In this document: positions 52,414 to 63,900 of the stretch, piece after piece
Layout: the number at the start of each line of letters is the position of its first letter
Numbering within the stretch: the stretch's first letter is position 1
DNA from: Oopsacas minuta
Taxonomy: Eukaryota > Porifera > Hexactinellida > Lyssacinosida > Leucopsacidae
Direction of reading: 5' to 3'
Assembly: GCA_024704765.1 (NCBI GenBank)
Contig: JAKMXF010000066.1
Span: 496,001-560,000 of the forward strand
Length of the DNA: 64,000 bases
Notes under the pieces: generated by a model
What the model saw: only the letters and a program-made list of their open reading frames with translations
What the model was told of the DNA's origin: nothing
Databases searched by the model: none
Translations under genes and position numbers: made by a program

Positions 52414-53195
52414 TACAAGAACTAAGAACTTTATGACAACTGCAAACTTTTGGTTATAATCATATTTGTATTTTTTCGGATTATCTGCTTGCTGTGTAAC
52501 TTATTTGTATCAATTAGTATTGATTTTATTTTTATTTTGGAAATAATTGGAGTTCCCCTATTTATTTGAATGGTATTATTTGCTTAGTATTAGCCATGTA
52601 TAGTATTTTCAAAACAGCTCTCTTATACGTATGTATGTCAGTGCAATGATCCCATTCCTGCTAGCAAGAATTTGAAATCAAATCCTATTCCAAGAATAAA
52701 AGTGAATTTTCTATAATCCGAATAATAACCTTTCTTCCCTTGTATGACATTACATGGTACAAAGCTCTCCGCTAGAAACGACCACAGATATATGAAATAT
52801 ATTTTTTATATAGTGTTATATATCAATTATTTATACATATATCAATAGATGGAATGTACCCAACACAGATCTAACAACTGGTTCAATATTCAGCTGTGCT
52901 TACTGTGTGGTTATTAAGTCTACAATATATAGCCAGTCATAATTAGACTAATTACCTTATTAACACACACTATACTATGGAACTAAACTATTTTGTATTT
53001 TCATTTTCTCTATTTTGTAAATACAGTGGACTCTTAATTCACAGGAAATTCCAATAGGGGATGATATGATATTTAAGTTTTGGGGTATAATTCCCGTGAA
53101 AGTAAATATTAAAATTATTGACACCTTTTTAATGTGTATAAAACAGTGAACAAACAAATAGAATGAGCTTTTTGACAGAATAATTCAGTTCGTAC
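52414..53195. other. Gap with one probable element
   Basis: 782 bp. A CAGTGGACTCTTAATTCAC end at 53024 after TA suggests a decayed MITE running to about 53100. No gene is recognised. Confidence 0.4.
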
Positions 53196-53663
53196 TTAAA
53201 AACTGCTGATTTCTTTTTTGGTTACATATTGAGTTGAATTGATAGTGAAAAGTGTGATGTCATCTTCGACTGAGAGGATCTTCACGAATTCAAAGAAGTC
53301 GATTTGATTGTCTCCGTTCATATCGGCCTCATCAATCATTTCGTCAATGACTTCATCTGATAAATTCTCCCCCAGACTCAGCATCACTGACCTTAATTCT
53401 TCCGGTGTAATATAACCGTTACCATCTTTATCAAACAGTTGGAACATGTCATATATTGCTTTACCTTCATTCACTTTTCGTACTTTTTCAATCATTATCT
53501 GTATGAGCTCGTTGAATTCCATCTCTGTATACCCTTCTACTTCGTATTCTTCTATTATAGCCATTATTTCGAATTCACTCGTCTCTATTCCCATTCCTAT
53601 AAGAAAGTTAGCTATCTCTTCTATTTGTTCGAATTTAACATCTGCAAATGCTATGTTAGACAT
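53196..53663 (-). CDS. Calmodulin-like EF-hand protein
   Basis: The intronless protein has 155 residues. Two canonical EF-hand loops are in the C-terminal half: DKDGNGYITPEE (~79) and DMNGDNQIDFFE (~115), each with acidic positions 1, 3, 5 and 12. The N-terminal half keeps the helical pattern of two more EF-hands but its loops lack the ligands (EYEVEGYTEMEF). Between them lie calmodulin-like IYDMFQLFDKDG and LRSVMLSLGENLSDEVIDEM. It is a calcium sensor with two predicted active sites, more like a divergent calmodulin or centrin-type protein than true calmodulin. Confidence 0.88.
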   Translation of the reverse strand: MSNIAFADVKFEQIEEIANFLIGMGIETSEFEIMAIIEEYEVEGYTEMEFNELIQIMIEKVRKVNEGKAIYDMFQLFDKDGNGYITPEELRSVMLSLGENLSDEVIDEMIDEADMNGDNQIDFFEFVKILSVEDDITLFTINSTQYVTKKEISSF

Positions 53664-55040
53664 TTTCGTGTGTGTTGAAGAATAGTGCCGCGTTAGAATA
53701 CAGCCTTTCGATTTTGAAGCCTTTTATACTTTTCTTACTTTGCTTTCGCCAACTGGCCTTTGTTACTACTGAGTAGTTAGTTAAAATAGACAAATTGTTG
53801 AAAGTTTCATAAATACTTTACGTTGCACTCACACCAATGTATTTTCAGTTTTGTATTTTTCTACTTACAATAAATGCATCGTCAATTTTATCAAGTTTCA
53901 ACATATGAAACAATCACAAACAACTTACTCAGTACCATACTGGATTAATTTGTAATTGGAAGGGAAGTTATATGAATGAAGTTTTCTCGTATTATGGCCA
54001 AGCAGTAGAATTCAAATATGACATACCTCTTCAGGAATACATTGAATGGTAACTAATTTTTTGAGATTCAAGAAATAGTACGTCTTATCCCGAGCATGTC
54101 TTATCCGAGTTCTACTGTATTTTTTCTATTTCGTTTGTATTAGTAGTTCAGGTGATGTGCTGTACAAACATCTTACTACAATTTGATAGCTATACACGGC
54201 TATTTTCTGGATATACGATTATTGTTGGGGTCGAATTGTATATATTTTGTTCAATATATACTCTGAATTCATATGACACTATTTATTATCCAATTTATTA
54301 GGAATACCGTGATAACCTAATTCAACATAAGCTATGCTGTTATAGATTATCTTTAACGGACAATGTCTATGAATAACAAAGATATTAAGCTATTCATCAT
54401 TCATCCTTATTTGTAGTCACAACGGTCAAAATTCGAATTTGATCCTTCTAAAACTTAACTACTTAATCATTGATTAATTTGGCCTATTGTCTGTAAATTC
54501 CCTTAGAATGGTTATCTGTGTGTGGTGTATTATGTATGGCTTAACTTGGCTTATTGTCATTTGTGAGCCTTGAATCTCACAAACAAATTGTAAAATTTGT
54601 CCAATACAATTTTTCTTTGGAAGCTATACCAGTTCTCTAGGACCTTTCCAGATGACTTAAAAGTTAGATACAGTTCTGCATTATAATTATTGAACATCAT
54701 CAGTTCCATATTACACCAACATGGTCTAGTAATAAATATTATCACTGAACTACATATTATGTATCGAATAGAACTCATGCAAATTGTCATATTATATGGA
54801 ACTAATATTATACTTGAAACTTTATATGTTTATTGCCTCCTTCGGAACTTCAGAATTTGCTATATTTCTAGAAAATGTGTGATATTATGTCCATAATAGT
54901 TGTATTCATATTTATGTCTTCAAACCACTACAGGCAAATCTTAGTTTATTATCTTATGATAGCTTATTTTATTCAACGCAATCTAGTTGACTCCTATTTT
55001 GGGAAGTTTATGGCATTGCAATTAGTCCTAGCTATTTGAT
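53664..55040. other. Gap between the EF-hand gene and the Myb gene
   Basis: 1.4 kb AT-rich. The end of a CAGTAGAACTCGG-family element (cttatccgagttctactg) lies at ~54100-54118. Frames at 54557 and 54690 have no recognisable features. Confidence 0.4.
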
Positions 55041-57495
55041 ATGGTAGAAGATACAGAGGAAGATATTTATGGATTTCTACATACAAAGTGGAGTTACACA
55101 AAAATCGAGAAAGCTAAATTAGATATTTCTCTAAGAAAAACAAAAAAATTCTCTTTACAAGAAACAGTGAGATTGACTTCTAATATTAAGCATTATTTGG
55201 ATTTGAATAACCTAAGTTACCCTGAAGATATAAAGCACTTCATAGATCCTCGTAAAAGACTGAGAAATGCCAATTTCTATAGAAGTATATCAAATGGTAA
55301 GAAGGCATTTATAGCTTGCTCTAATATATACAGACAACTTCCGTTATATTGAAGCTCAAGGGACAGTGATAATTGCTTCGATAAAAGCGGAGTTCGATAT
55401 AACCAATGAATTATATACTATTTTCAAGGTTTGGAACATATTTGTACAATTTAGCACTTCGATATATCCGTATTCTATCGGAGGGAGTTGACTGTACTTA
55501 TATTATCAGTTTATCGTACCATTTCATTAGGTATATGTCGTACTCTATACAGTATTTACAGACATGTACACAGACACTACAGCTATTTACTGTATCAGCG
55601 AGGCAGTTGGGATAGAGAGGAAGAGATTAAACTGCTGGAACTTCTCAAGGCGCATAAAGGAAATTGGAATGCTATAGGAGAGAGCTTAGGACGTAGTAGA
55701 ATAGATTGTATTGATAAGGTTTCTTCTTCTTCCCTTGGATGTGGTACTGTTGGAAAGTGGGGACCTGTAGAGACCGGGAGACTCATGGAATCTGTGTGTT
55801 ATCAGTTAAGAGAGAAAGGTATGTTACACTATAGTGGAGTTCGCCTATCACCAAGTTGTATTTGCACGAATTTCCTTTACTAATACAGTAGGTCCTCTCT
55901 AATTGTCCGCTTCGGAGTTCGGGAACACTACTGTACACATTATGTACAGAGAAATATTAAAATAATCCTCCAGTGAGCGCAATGCTTTGAGTCAGCGAAA
56001 ACTGATTTCTACTGCAATATCCTTTCATATGATCACTACGTACACTATTTAAGCTATAGAATATGGAAGTAAACATTTTTCTATAATAATAAGTAATACA
56101 GAGATTACATGAATAATGTAATGCCATTGTATTCGCTGTATTTCTAATTGACAACTCTAAATAAGATATTTCATTGAAATTAGTCACAGTTTGTGAGTTG
56201 AAACCCTTATTCAGCTGATATGAACTGATATTTGTGTCTAAGAACTGAACTAGCCTGACTTACCTGATCCAGTGATTTAGCCATCCAACGCGATTTTCCT
56301 ATTTTTCCTAAGATTATTAGAAATACACTTATCTATGCAGTACACATAAGGATGTGTGTAAAATGCTTATACAGTGTATCTTGTCTATCATGTGGGCTAA
56401 CTGATAATAAAATTCCTAGTATTATTGTTAATTTCAAATAAATTAAGTAAGATCTACTCCAGTTATATCAAACATCAAGGGACCGCGATAAATTACCGAT
56501 ATAACCAATGAAACTTATGTTACCCTGAAGGTTTGGGTCATATTTATACAATATAAGTCGAGATATCCGTGTTTGATATAACAGGAGTTGTATCTGGCAA
56601 TCGTATAGGGATTGAGGGTAAGCTAGAAGAACCAGTACTAATAGAAAACAAAGAAAAAGAGGTAACTATTTCTTCTCAGATCAACTGGAACCTAACTTCC
56701 ACACACGTGGGTACTCGTACCAGACACCAATGCCTCTCTAAATGGGCTAATTCTCTCTCCACTGATGTTGATAACCCCACTAAAATATGGGTAACTACTG
56801 ATGATATTACACTGATAGAGATTATATTGAGTATGAAAATTAGAGATGAATATAATGTTAACTGGTTAGAAGTGTTAAAACAAGGGAAATGGAAAGGTTA
56901 GTTATAATTTATTTTGCTTGAATTTGCTACGAATTAGCATACTCAGCTGTTTTATATTTATTTGCTTACTAACTTGAAAGTATCATTGATTTTCTAATTA
57001 TCACATTGTAAACTTTAATTCCCTATTCCAATATTGTTTTTGTCTCGTATGTGTGCAAATTGGACATTATTCTGGTAAATTTACATTCACATACAGTGAG
57101 ATCTCGGGACTCCCGGCTTCATTTAGTCATAAGCGGAATTTTGCTTGAACTTTCAAGCTCTAGGGAGTAAAAAATCACTTCGTTATGATGGGAGTTTGTT
57201 ATTTCCGACTTCGTTATGACAGAAGTTTACGGTATTTCCCACAGGTCGCACATCTTCCTGGATACAATCAAAATGGAGTAGACTAGTTCACTGTATCCCT
57301 GGTTATAAAGTGAAATATTTCTATCAGAAATGTGCATTCCTGAGACAATACACTCTACCAGCTCTCAAGAAATCTCTGGAGAGGTTTCAACACAATGATA
57401 TTACAGATACTATATGTACTCAGGAAGATTTACTCAGTAGTAATAGAGGCTCACAAGATATTAATTGTACAGATTCTATTAATGATCCTACTTGA
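55041..57495 (+). CDS. TTF1-like Myb/SANT DNA-binding protein, four exons
   Basis: Exons 55041-55296, 55531-55818, 56609-56896 and 57245-57495 join in phase 1 at every junction to 360 residues. Exon 2 has GICRTLYSIYRHVHRHY, then a Myb repeat (SWDREEEIKLLELLKAHKGN, WNAIGESLGRS), and a second follows (GKWGPVETGRLMESV). Exon 3 has INWNLTSTHVGTRTRHQCLS, then KWANSL and IKMDE-like helices. Exon 4 has IQSKWSRLVHCIPGYK then LRQYTLPALKKSLERF. The order and the C-terminal LPxLKxxL block match transcription termination factor 1 better than DMTF1. In mammals TTF1 binds rDNA terminator sites and stops RNA polymerase I. Introns 1 and 2 contain miniature elements. Confidence 0.78.
55331..55494. mobile_element. 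pogo/Tigger-like MITE in TTF1-like intron 1
   Basis: The ends CAGACAACTTCCGTTATATT and TCTATCGGAGGGAGTTGACTG are inverted, TA on both sides. Full interior, 164 bp. Confidence 0.8.
55886..55933. mobile_element. 48-bp mini-element in TTF1-like intron 2
   Basis: The ends CAGTAGGTCCTCTCTAATTG and TTCGGGAACACTACTG form short imperfect inverted ends, with TA on both sides. A CAGTGGAG-family fragment (tagtggagttcgcctatc, ~55832) lies just upstream. Confidence 0.5.
56451..56590. mobile_element. CAGTCAAC-family MITE directly upstream of TTF1-like exon 3
   Basis: The left end is decayed (tctactccagttatatc). The interior (gggaccgcgataaattac, cgatataaccaatgaaac) matches, and the right end TTGATATAACAGGAGTTG lies only 18 bp from the exon 3 start at 56609. 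Confidence 0.7.
57094..57232. mobile_element. MITE, CAGTGAGATCTCGGGAC type, in TTF1-like intron 3
   Basis: The left end CAGTGAGATCTCGGGACTCC follows TA. The right end is tcgttatgacagaagtttacgg. The cgttatgatggg/cgttatgacag pair repeats inside. It ends about 12 bp before exon 4. Confidence 0.5.
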
Positions 57496-57626
57496 AATAC
57501 ATTTCTTTATATGTTTAAACCAGGGATTGTTTTATAAATTTATAAACTTATCACATTAGAAATTAATGGAACTTTTAACATCACAAATCAGTTTATATTA
57601 GAATATAATCATTACACAGTGAGTGA

Positions 57627-60085
57627 ATGGCAGGATTGGATAAAGTGAGTATTACTAATATCTAAACGAGGACTTTCCTTCTCTGCAAAATTGTTTTTTC
57701 TAGAATTCTGAATTGGATTTGACAGATCAATCATTGAAAGTTGAGATTTCTGATGCATTGAGTGAACAAGAAAAAGTCAAATTCACAATACACACTAAGG
57801 TTATTTAATGTAATAAACAGCTGATGAGTTATTCTTATCTATAACTATACATCTAGACAACATTAAAGGAATTTAAAAAGCCAGATTTTACAGTAATTCG
57901 AGATCATGATGAGTTTATCTGGTTACACGAGGCATTCCTGGAGGACCAAACTCTACAAGGATTTCTTGTAAGGACTATTTAGTATACAAATCCTGTATCA
58001 ATTATATTATATAATTATTTAACAGATACCTCCCCCTCCTCCTATTCCTGACTTTGAAGAACCAAGATACAAACTACAAAGATTAAGCGAGAGTAAGGAT
58101 AATATATGTTACGTTAGTTCAGCGGTTACCTAACTTTTTAGGTTGGGAACCGCTGAGATAGTTGTTGACATCTGTAATTTATATAGAATTTTGATAATTT
58201 AATTGTAGATGAGGCTACATACACCAAAGAGGAGAAGCATACATTTAAAGCAGAAATTGAAGCGTGAGTTCATTATTTATTTAAAATACTTGTATTTTAC
58301 TTAACAAATCTTAATCTCTGCAGGGAATATTTGGCTCTTTTCAAACGGACAGTGTCCCTACATGAAATGTTCCTTCAGAGGTTAGCAGCTCACCCTAAAC
58401 TCAGGAATGATCATAACTTCCATGTATTTCTTGAATTTGATAAAGAGGTGAAGTACAGCTATTTTATTTGATATTTCCAAACTTTGAAACATTATTTTCA
58501 TTACGTATTTCCCTGATTATAAGTAAATTACAGATTCTTTGTTTGAGTATAGTTATCATTACGGAATAAGAACACTAGAGAGAGGATTAATACTATCGTA
58601 AAAGGATTTTCGAAGTCATTTGATGAGAATGTTAAATTCAGAGATCACAAGGTTAGTTCATTTCTTATCACAGAGAACTAACAATATTTGTTTGTATTAG
58701 CTAATATGGGAGTTCATTCCTTTTATTAGGATGTTGATTCTGATTTTGAACAAGAGAAGACATTCTACAGTAAATATCATAACAAGTCAGTTATTATCAT
58801 TTACTTATATTAATATTATAGAGTATTATAATTTTTACTGTGCTCTCTCTCTAGTTTGGTTATATCTTCACGCAGTGCAAGAAAACTATCCAATTCCCAT
58901 TGTTCTGTAGCCATTGCTATTCTGCACGTGGCTAATAATCTCAAAGCACTGAGCACTATGGAATACACAGACTGTAACAGGTATTTCTTATACGTATACG
59001 TATATTACTAACTTCACGTGTTTGTTATATACGCTATTTAGAACTTTCCAGAAAGCAGGAGAAACACTAGAGAAAATAAGAGTAAGTATATGGAATTAAT
59101 TAGAGAATGTATACAGGTTACATTCATGCATTCATAACGTTACACTATTCTCTCATAATTATGGGAAAAAAATTCAGCAATTCTGGTTGTTGCTAATTAT
59201 ATAACGTTATTACCAAGACTAATACAGTATAAGCATTTCTCGCTTATAGAAACTAGAACATAGAGCTGGATCAGATGAGGAATTGAAACTCGCCGATTTT
59301 CTCTCCTACTATGCTGCAGAATGTCAAGCAGCTCTTGACCTGTTACTCAGGAGAACAAGAGCATTTGCTTATGTTGAGAAGTCTAGCAAAGCTCTAGAAG
59401 GAGCTAGAGCTAAGAACAAAGCTATTGAAGCGGTATTGCTAATCTTGTTTGTAAATGTTATTGTTTGACAGATTGTGATTATATTTTTCTTTATAGTCTG
59501 AAGCGATTAGATTGAAATCAGCTGAGGTATTCGAGACTATATCAGAAAATGCAAAAAAAGGTACAGTCAACTCGCATTATATCGAAGTCTGATTAATTAT
59601 ACAAATATAGTTCCAAACTGTCAAAGTAACCTAAATTCCGCGATAATATCGAAGTAAATATTGATGATTGTTAAAATGATAAATTTATATTCTTAGAATT
59701 GGCGGAATCAACTGACAGAAGAATTGAAGCTTATAGAAAATATTTGGTAAAGTTGATATTATCCATTGTTTATTATTATTATTATAGTAGAACTCGGATT
59801 AAACATACGCATACCCCCTCTAGAAACAAAAATAGTACGTATTAACTAATTAACCGAATTTCTTCCTATACAATTAGTATGAGAATAGAAACTAACAGAG
59901 TTCTATCATAGAATTTATGTATATATGTTTACCAATGTAGGGAGAGTTAGCAGAACTACAAATCAAACATGCAAAGGTGTGAAGATTATTTTCAACATGC
60001 AATCACATTCTATCTGACAAATTTGTTTATTTAGGCTGAAGTTAAAATTCTAAAAGAGTGTTTACAAACATGTGAAGATTTATAA
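57627..60085 (+). CDS. SNX5/SNX6/SNX32-like PX-BAR sorting nexin, many short exons
   Basis: Starts ATGGCAGGATTGGATAAA|gtgagt at 57627 and ends TAA 60083-60085. Successive exons read [80 protein letters not shown] then [40 protein letters not shown] and [15 protein letters not shown]. These follow the PX then BAR order of SNX5/6. The family forms heterodimers with SNX1/2 in the ESCPE-1 endosomal coat and sorts cargo from endosomes to the trans-Golgi. About fourteen mini-introns, most 40-250 bp; borders approximate. Introns carry a 36-bp hAT-like palindrome (58120) and a CAGTCAAC element (59564). Confidence 0.88.
58120..58155. repeat. 36-bp hAT-end palindrome in an SNX intron
   Basis: CAGCGGTTACCTAACTTTTT joins AGGTTGGGAACCGCTG. 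These are two inverted hAT-like ends (compare 38955) with almost no interior. Confidence 0.75.
59564..59680. mobile_element. CAGTCAAC-family MITE, right end lost
   Basis: The left end CAGTCAACTCGCATTATATC follows TA. The interior ccaaactgtcaaagtaac is recognisable. No clear right end. Lies in a late SNX intron. A CAGTAGAACTCGG-family fragment begins at ~59793 in the next intron. Confidence 0.6.
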
Positions 60086-60942
60086 TATGAGATTATCAGA
60101 ATGTGATTAAAGAGATGGAGAAGAGACGTTATGTATATTAATGTAGTATTATTAATTTGTAGTATATCAGTATACGATAAGTAATAATAGAATGAATTAT
60201 CTATTGTTTGTTAGATTATGTATCTCTTGAGAAAAATCTAATATATATTATACATAATTATAGTGTATGCGTTAAAACGGAACATTGTGTTACCTTATTT
60301 GACGATTAGATTTCAGTATTGGAGTGATTCTTCAATTATTGAAAGGAATCCTACTATACAATATCCATAGTCTTAACATTCCATGTAGACTAAACAAATC
60401 ACCGAACTTATAAATTCAGAAGCTTTATTCTCAAAGTTATGATATAGATATTTCATGAATACTAATTGTCTAATTTACATATTCTATGATTGAGAGAGAG
60501 ACAAGAGAATAATAAAGGTAATCATATTTGAATTCAAAGCTATTTGTTGTTAGATTTACAGACATTACGGTTGATTGCAACATTGAATATTTTCAAAATT
60601 AATTATGGACACCTCACGAATTTGGACAAATTTATTTGCCAACTTGACAGAACTTTATATCAAAGTCAACACTTCCTAAGCAGATTTATATTCCAGCTCT
60701 AATATCTAATTTTACCTACGAATTGATCAGTGATTTCTTGGTATCCATTTTCATTTCTATACTTATCTATGCTACAAACAAATTTACTCGTATATATATA
60801 TATATATACATAGAGGTAAATAGTGCATATATTTGTATTGAAAATCATTGCTCGCTTCGCCGATTTATTAATAATAAAAATCTTTTTCCTCAAAAACAAT
60901 TTACAAATCTCATAATTTATAGAAATAAAGTTTAGAAGTAGA
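60086..60942. other. Gap between the SNX and NCX genes
   Basis: 857 bp of AT-rich DNA, with an (AT)n run at ~60792-60808. Small frames near 60700-60930 are chance. The promoter of the NCX gene should lie here. Confidence 0.4.
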
Positions 60943-63900
60943 ATGGGTAATACAAATGGTACTTGTAATCTGCAAGAAGATATTGAAAGAATTACAGATG
61001 GATCACTACAAGCACATCTAAGGGAGATGTGCAGATGCCCTCAGGGGGGTACTTTCCTCCGAGATTATGCACAAACCCTGTTTACATTTAATTACACACA
61101 GCCCTGTGGAGGTGGAGTATGCAACCAAACGGATATCGATAACATAATGGGAATTAACGATCAAGTTTTGAGCTATGAAGTTACAACTGACAACTCTTCT
61201 CTATTGTATACTGCTAGCAATTTGTTTCCAATATGCTACGAGACATTTACTGGAAAACCTAATCAGGGGGTGGAAGCTCCGTTCTTGATATTTGTAGCTG
61301 CTCTCGTATATCTACTAGTCCTGCTGTACATGTTCGTAGGTGTAGCACTGATTGCTGACAGATTCATGGCATCAATTGAGGTAAGTACATACAGTATAAC
61401 TGGAAAACAGGTAGCCTCTCGGGAAACGAAAATTATGACGTACTATCCAAGTTTGTCTTATCCGAATACTGATGTTATAAATGCACCGGAAATTTGGTTT
61501 GAAAGAAGTACAGTGAAATAATTCCTCTATTGCAAGTGGAATATTGCAAAACACGACTTGCAAAAATAGGCAAAACGTATCAACCAAGTGTTCCGAGTTC
61601 TACAGTGCAGTAATTATTACTAATATATTATTGAAACCTTCCTAAAAGGAAACATCTGCAAATCTGCAAATTGTTATTCTAATTCTAATTTATTGTAATT
61701 TTGGAAGTTAGCAGAAGTTTGCTAGATATGAATCATCCAGTCAATCACCAATTACTTCCCTAATTTAGCAACTATTTTACAGTACAACACATTCGTATTT
61801 GTACTTCTAGCAATAATTGCTTCTTCCACTGTTTCAGTACTGCTAAATAATATTGCTATATCTGGAGAGAATTGTATGGTCGATTTAAAATTAGAATATG
61901 AGTGAATAGATTTGAACAAAAGATAATTCATGTGATTTCATTATGAAATAATCAGGCTCCATAGAAATTAACTAGGTGATTTGACGTCATATTCGTGTGA
62001 TTAATAGAGCGGAATTATATACCTTTGTTTAATAGGTTATAACCTCAGTAACACGAAAGGTTGAACTACCAAAAACTAAGCAAGTGATAGAAGTACGTGT
62101 TTGGAATGATACTGTTTCAAATTTGACACTGATGGCTCTCGGAAGCTCAGCTCCGGAAATTCTCCTCTCCCTGATTGAGCTTGTTAGCACAGCTCCTGAT
62201 TTCCTCGCTGGTTCCCTTGGTCCCAGCACTATAGTTGGATCAGCTGCTTTCAATCTATTGATAATATCAGCTGTTATCGTCTCGTGTATCCCTAAAGGGG
62301 AAGTAAGGAAGATACGAGGATTACTGGTGTTTGCTATTACTGCATTCTTCTCAATATTTGCATACCTTTGGTTGCTCATTATTCTGCTGGTAAGCACGTA
62401 ATAGAACTACAATTTGACAAACAATAAAATTAGTGAAGAGTACTCGCTTTTATGGATTTGCAACAGTATTTCATTCAAGAATGTATTTTCACGATTTCTT
62501 TTCTATTATATTAGGGATTCTCTCCCAATGTGATAGAAATATGGGAGGCATTAGTTACATTAATGTTCTTCCCTCTCCTGGTGGTAATTGCTTACTTAAT
62601 GGACAAGAAATTCTTCCTTTATCACTGCGTTAAGAGCATCAAGAAAGATAACCTTATCCTTAAGCTACAGTCTGGTATTATGGGTAGAGGAGATGTGTCT
62701 CATGGTGTTGTACGGGCTACTAAGGCTGCCATTCTTGAAGAGGTTAGTTGAGACTGAATAGAATTAACATTAATTATATTAATACAGTCAACTTCGGTTA
62801 TATCGAAGCTCAAGGGACCGCTGTAATTACGTCGATGTAACCGGTGAAATATATTACTTTGACGGTTTGGGAACATATTTGTACAACGTCAGACTATATG
62901 ACGGTAGTTGACTGTAATGACACTATTCTATTTGAATTTTAAAACTTGCTTAATCATTCTGAAATTTCCCAGTCATCCTCTCGTGTGAGAGGATGACTAT
63001 AACAAATGTTAATTCATTAGCAAATAATCATATTAACTTTATCAATATTATACATCTCTTAGAACTTTTCAGAATCTGATGTTGTTTTGAAGAAAATCAA
63101 TAAACCTGTAAGTTATTTCTAATAATCCAACAAAATTCAATTTCTCTATTCAGAGTAAGGTATTCATGCGCAGGGACATATTTTGTATACAAATGTCTCA
63201 ATACAGAATTGCCTATTACATAGCATCGGTTGTGTAATTATTTCAGTAATCTCTCAAAATGTAAACAGTGGTGTTTACCTATTAGCAAGTTTTTCAGAGT
63301 CCATTTTGTATTGGAAATAATTCCTTCGCTTATTAGCAAGGAAATTCATGCAAATACGACTTGCTAATAGGCGAACTCCACTGTATCTACATATTGCTAT
63401 AATACATTATTTTGTTTCTAGATACAGTCTACAGATATTGTAAAGGATGACGAGGTTCCTCCTGAAACTCAGAGACTTGTATCTCAGGATGATACTCATC
63501 TTGAGCAACAGTTAGAGAAGTTATTATTACATCGTGTAAAGATGGAGTTAAAACATAATGCTCCTGATAACGATAGTGATGAGATGGATCCTGATGCTCA
63601 ACAGGTTTGCATATTTCATACTTACCAATTTTCACTGCCAAACCCCTGTATTTCACATGATTCCACGTATTCAAAGTTATTAAGAAATACAGCGAAAATA
63701 GAAAGATTTTCCTGAGATTTTCAAAATATTGGCTTGGATAAGAAATGAATCCCGAATAATACATACATACTTTATTATATTTATTCATAATAGCGGATTG
63801 CAGAAACTCTCTCTCACAAGCTATACGGAACATCTCGTGCTGCTTACAGAGTAAATGCTACTAGATTCTTAACTGGAGGAAAGCGTGTTATTAGAACTAA

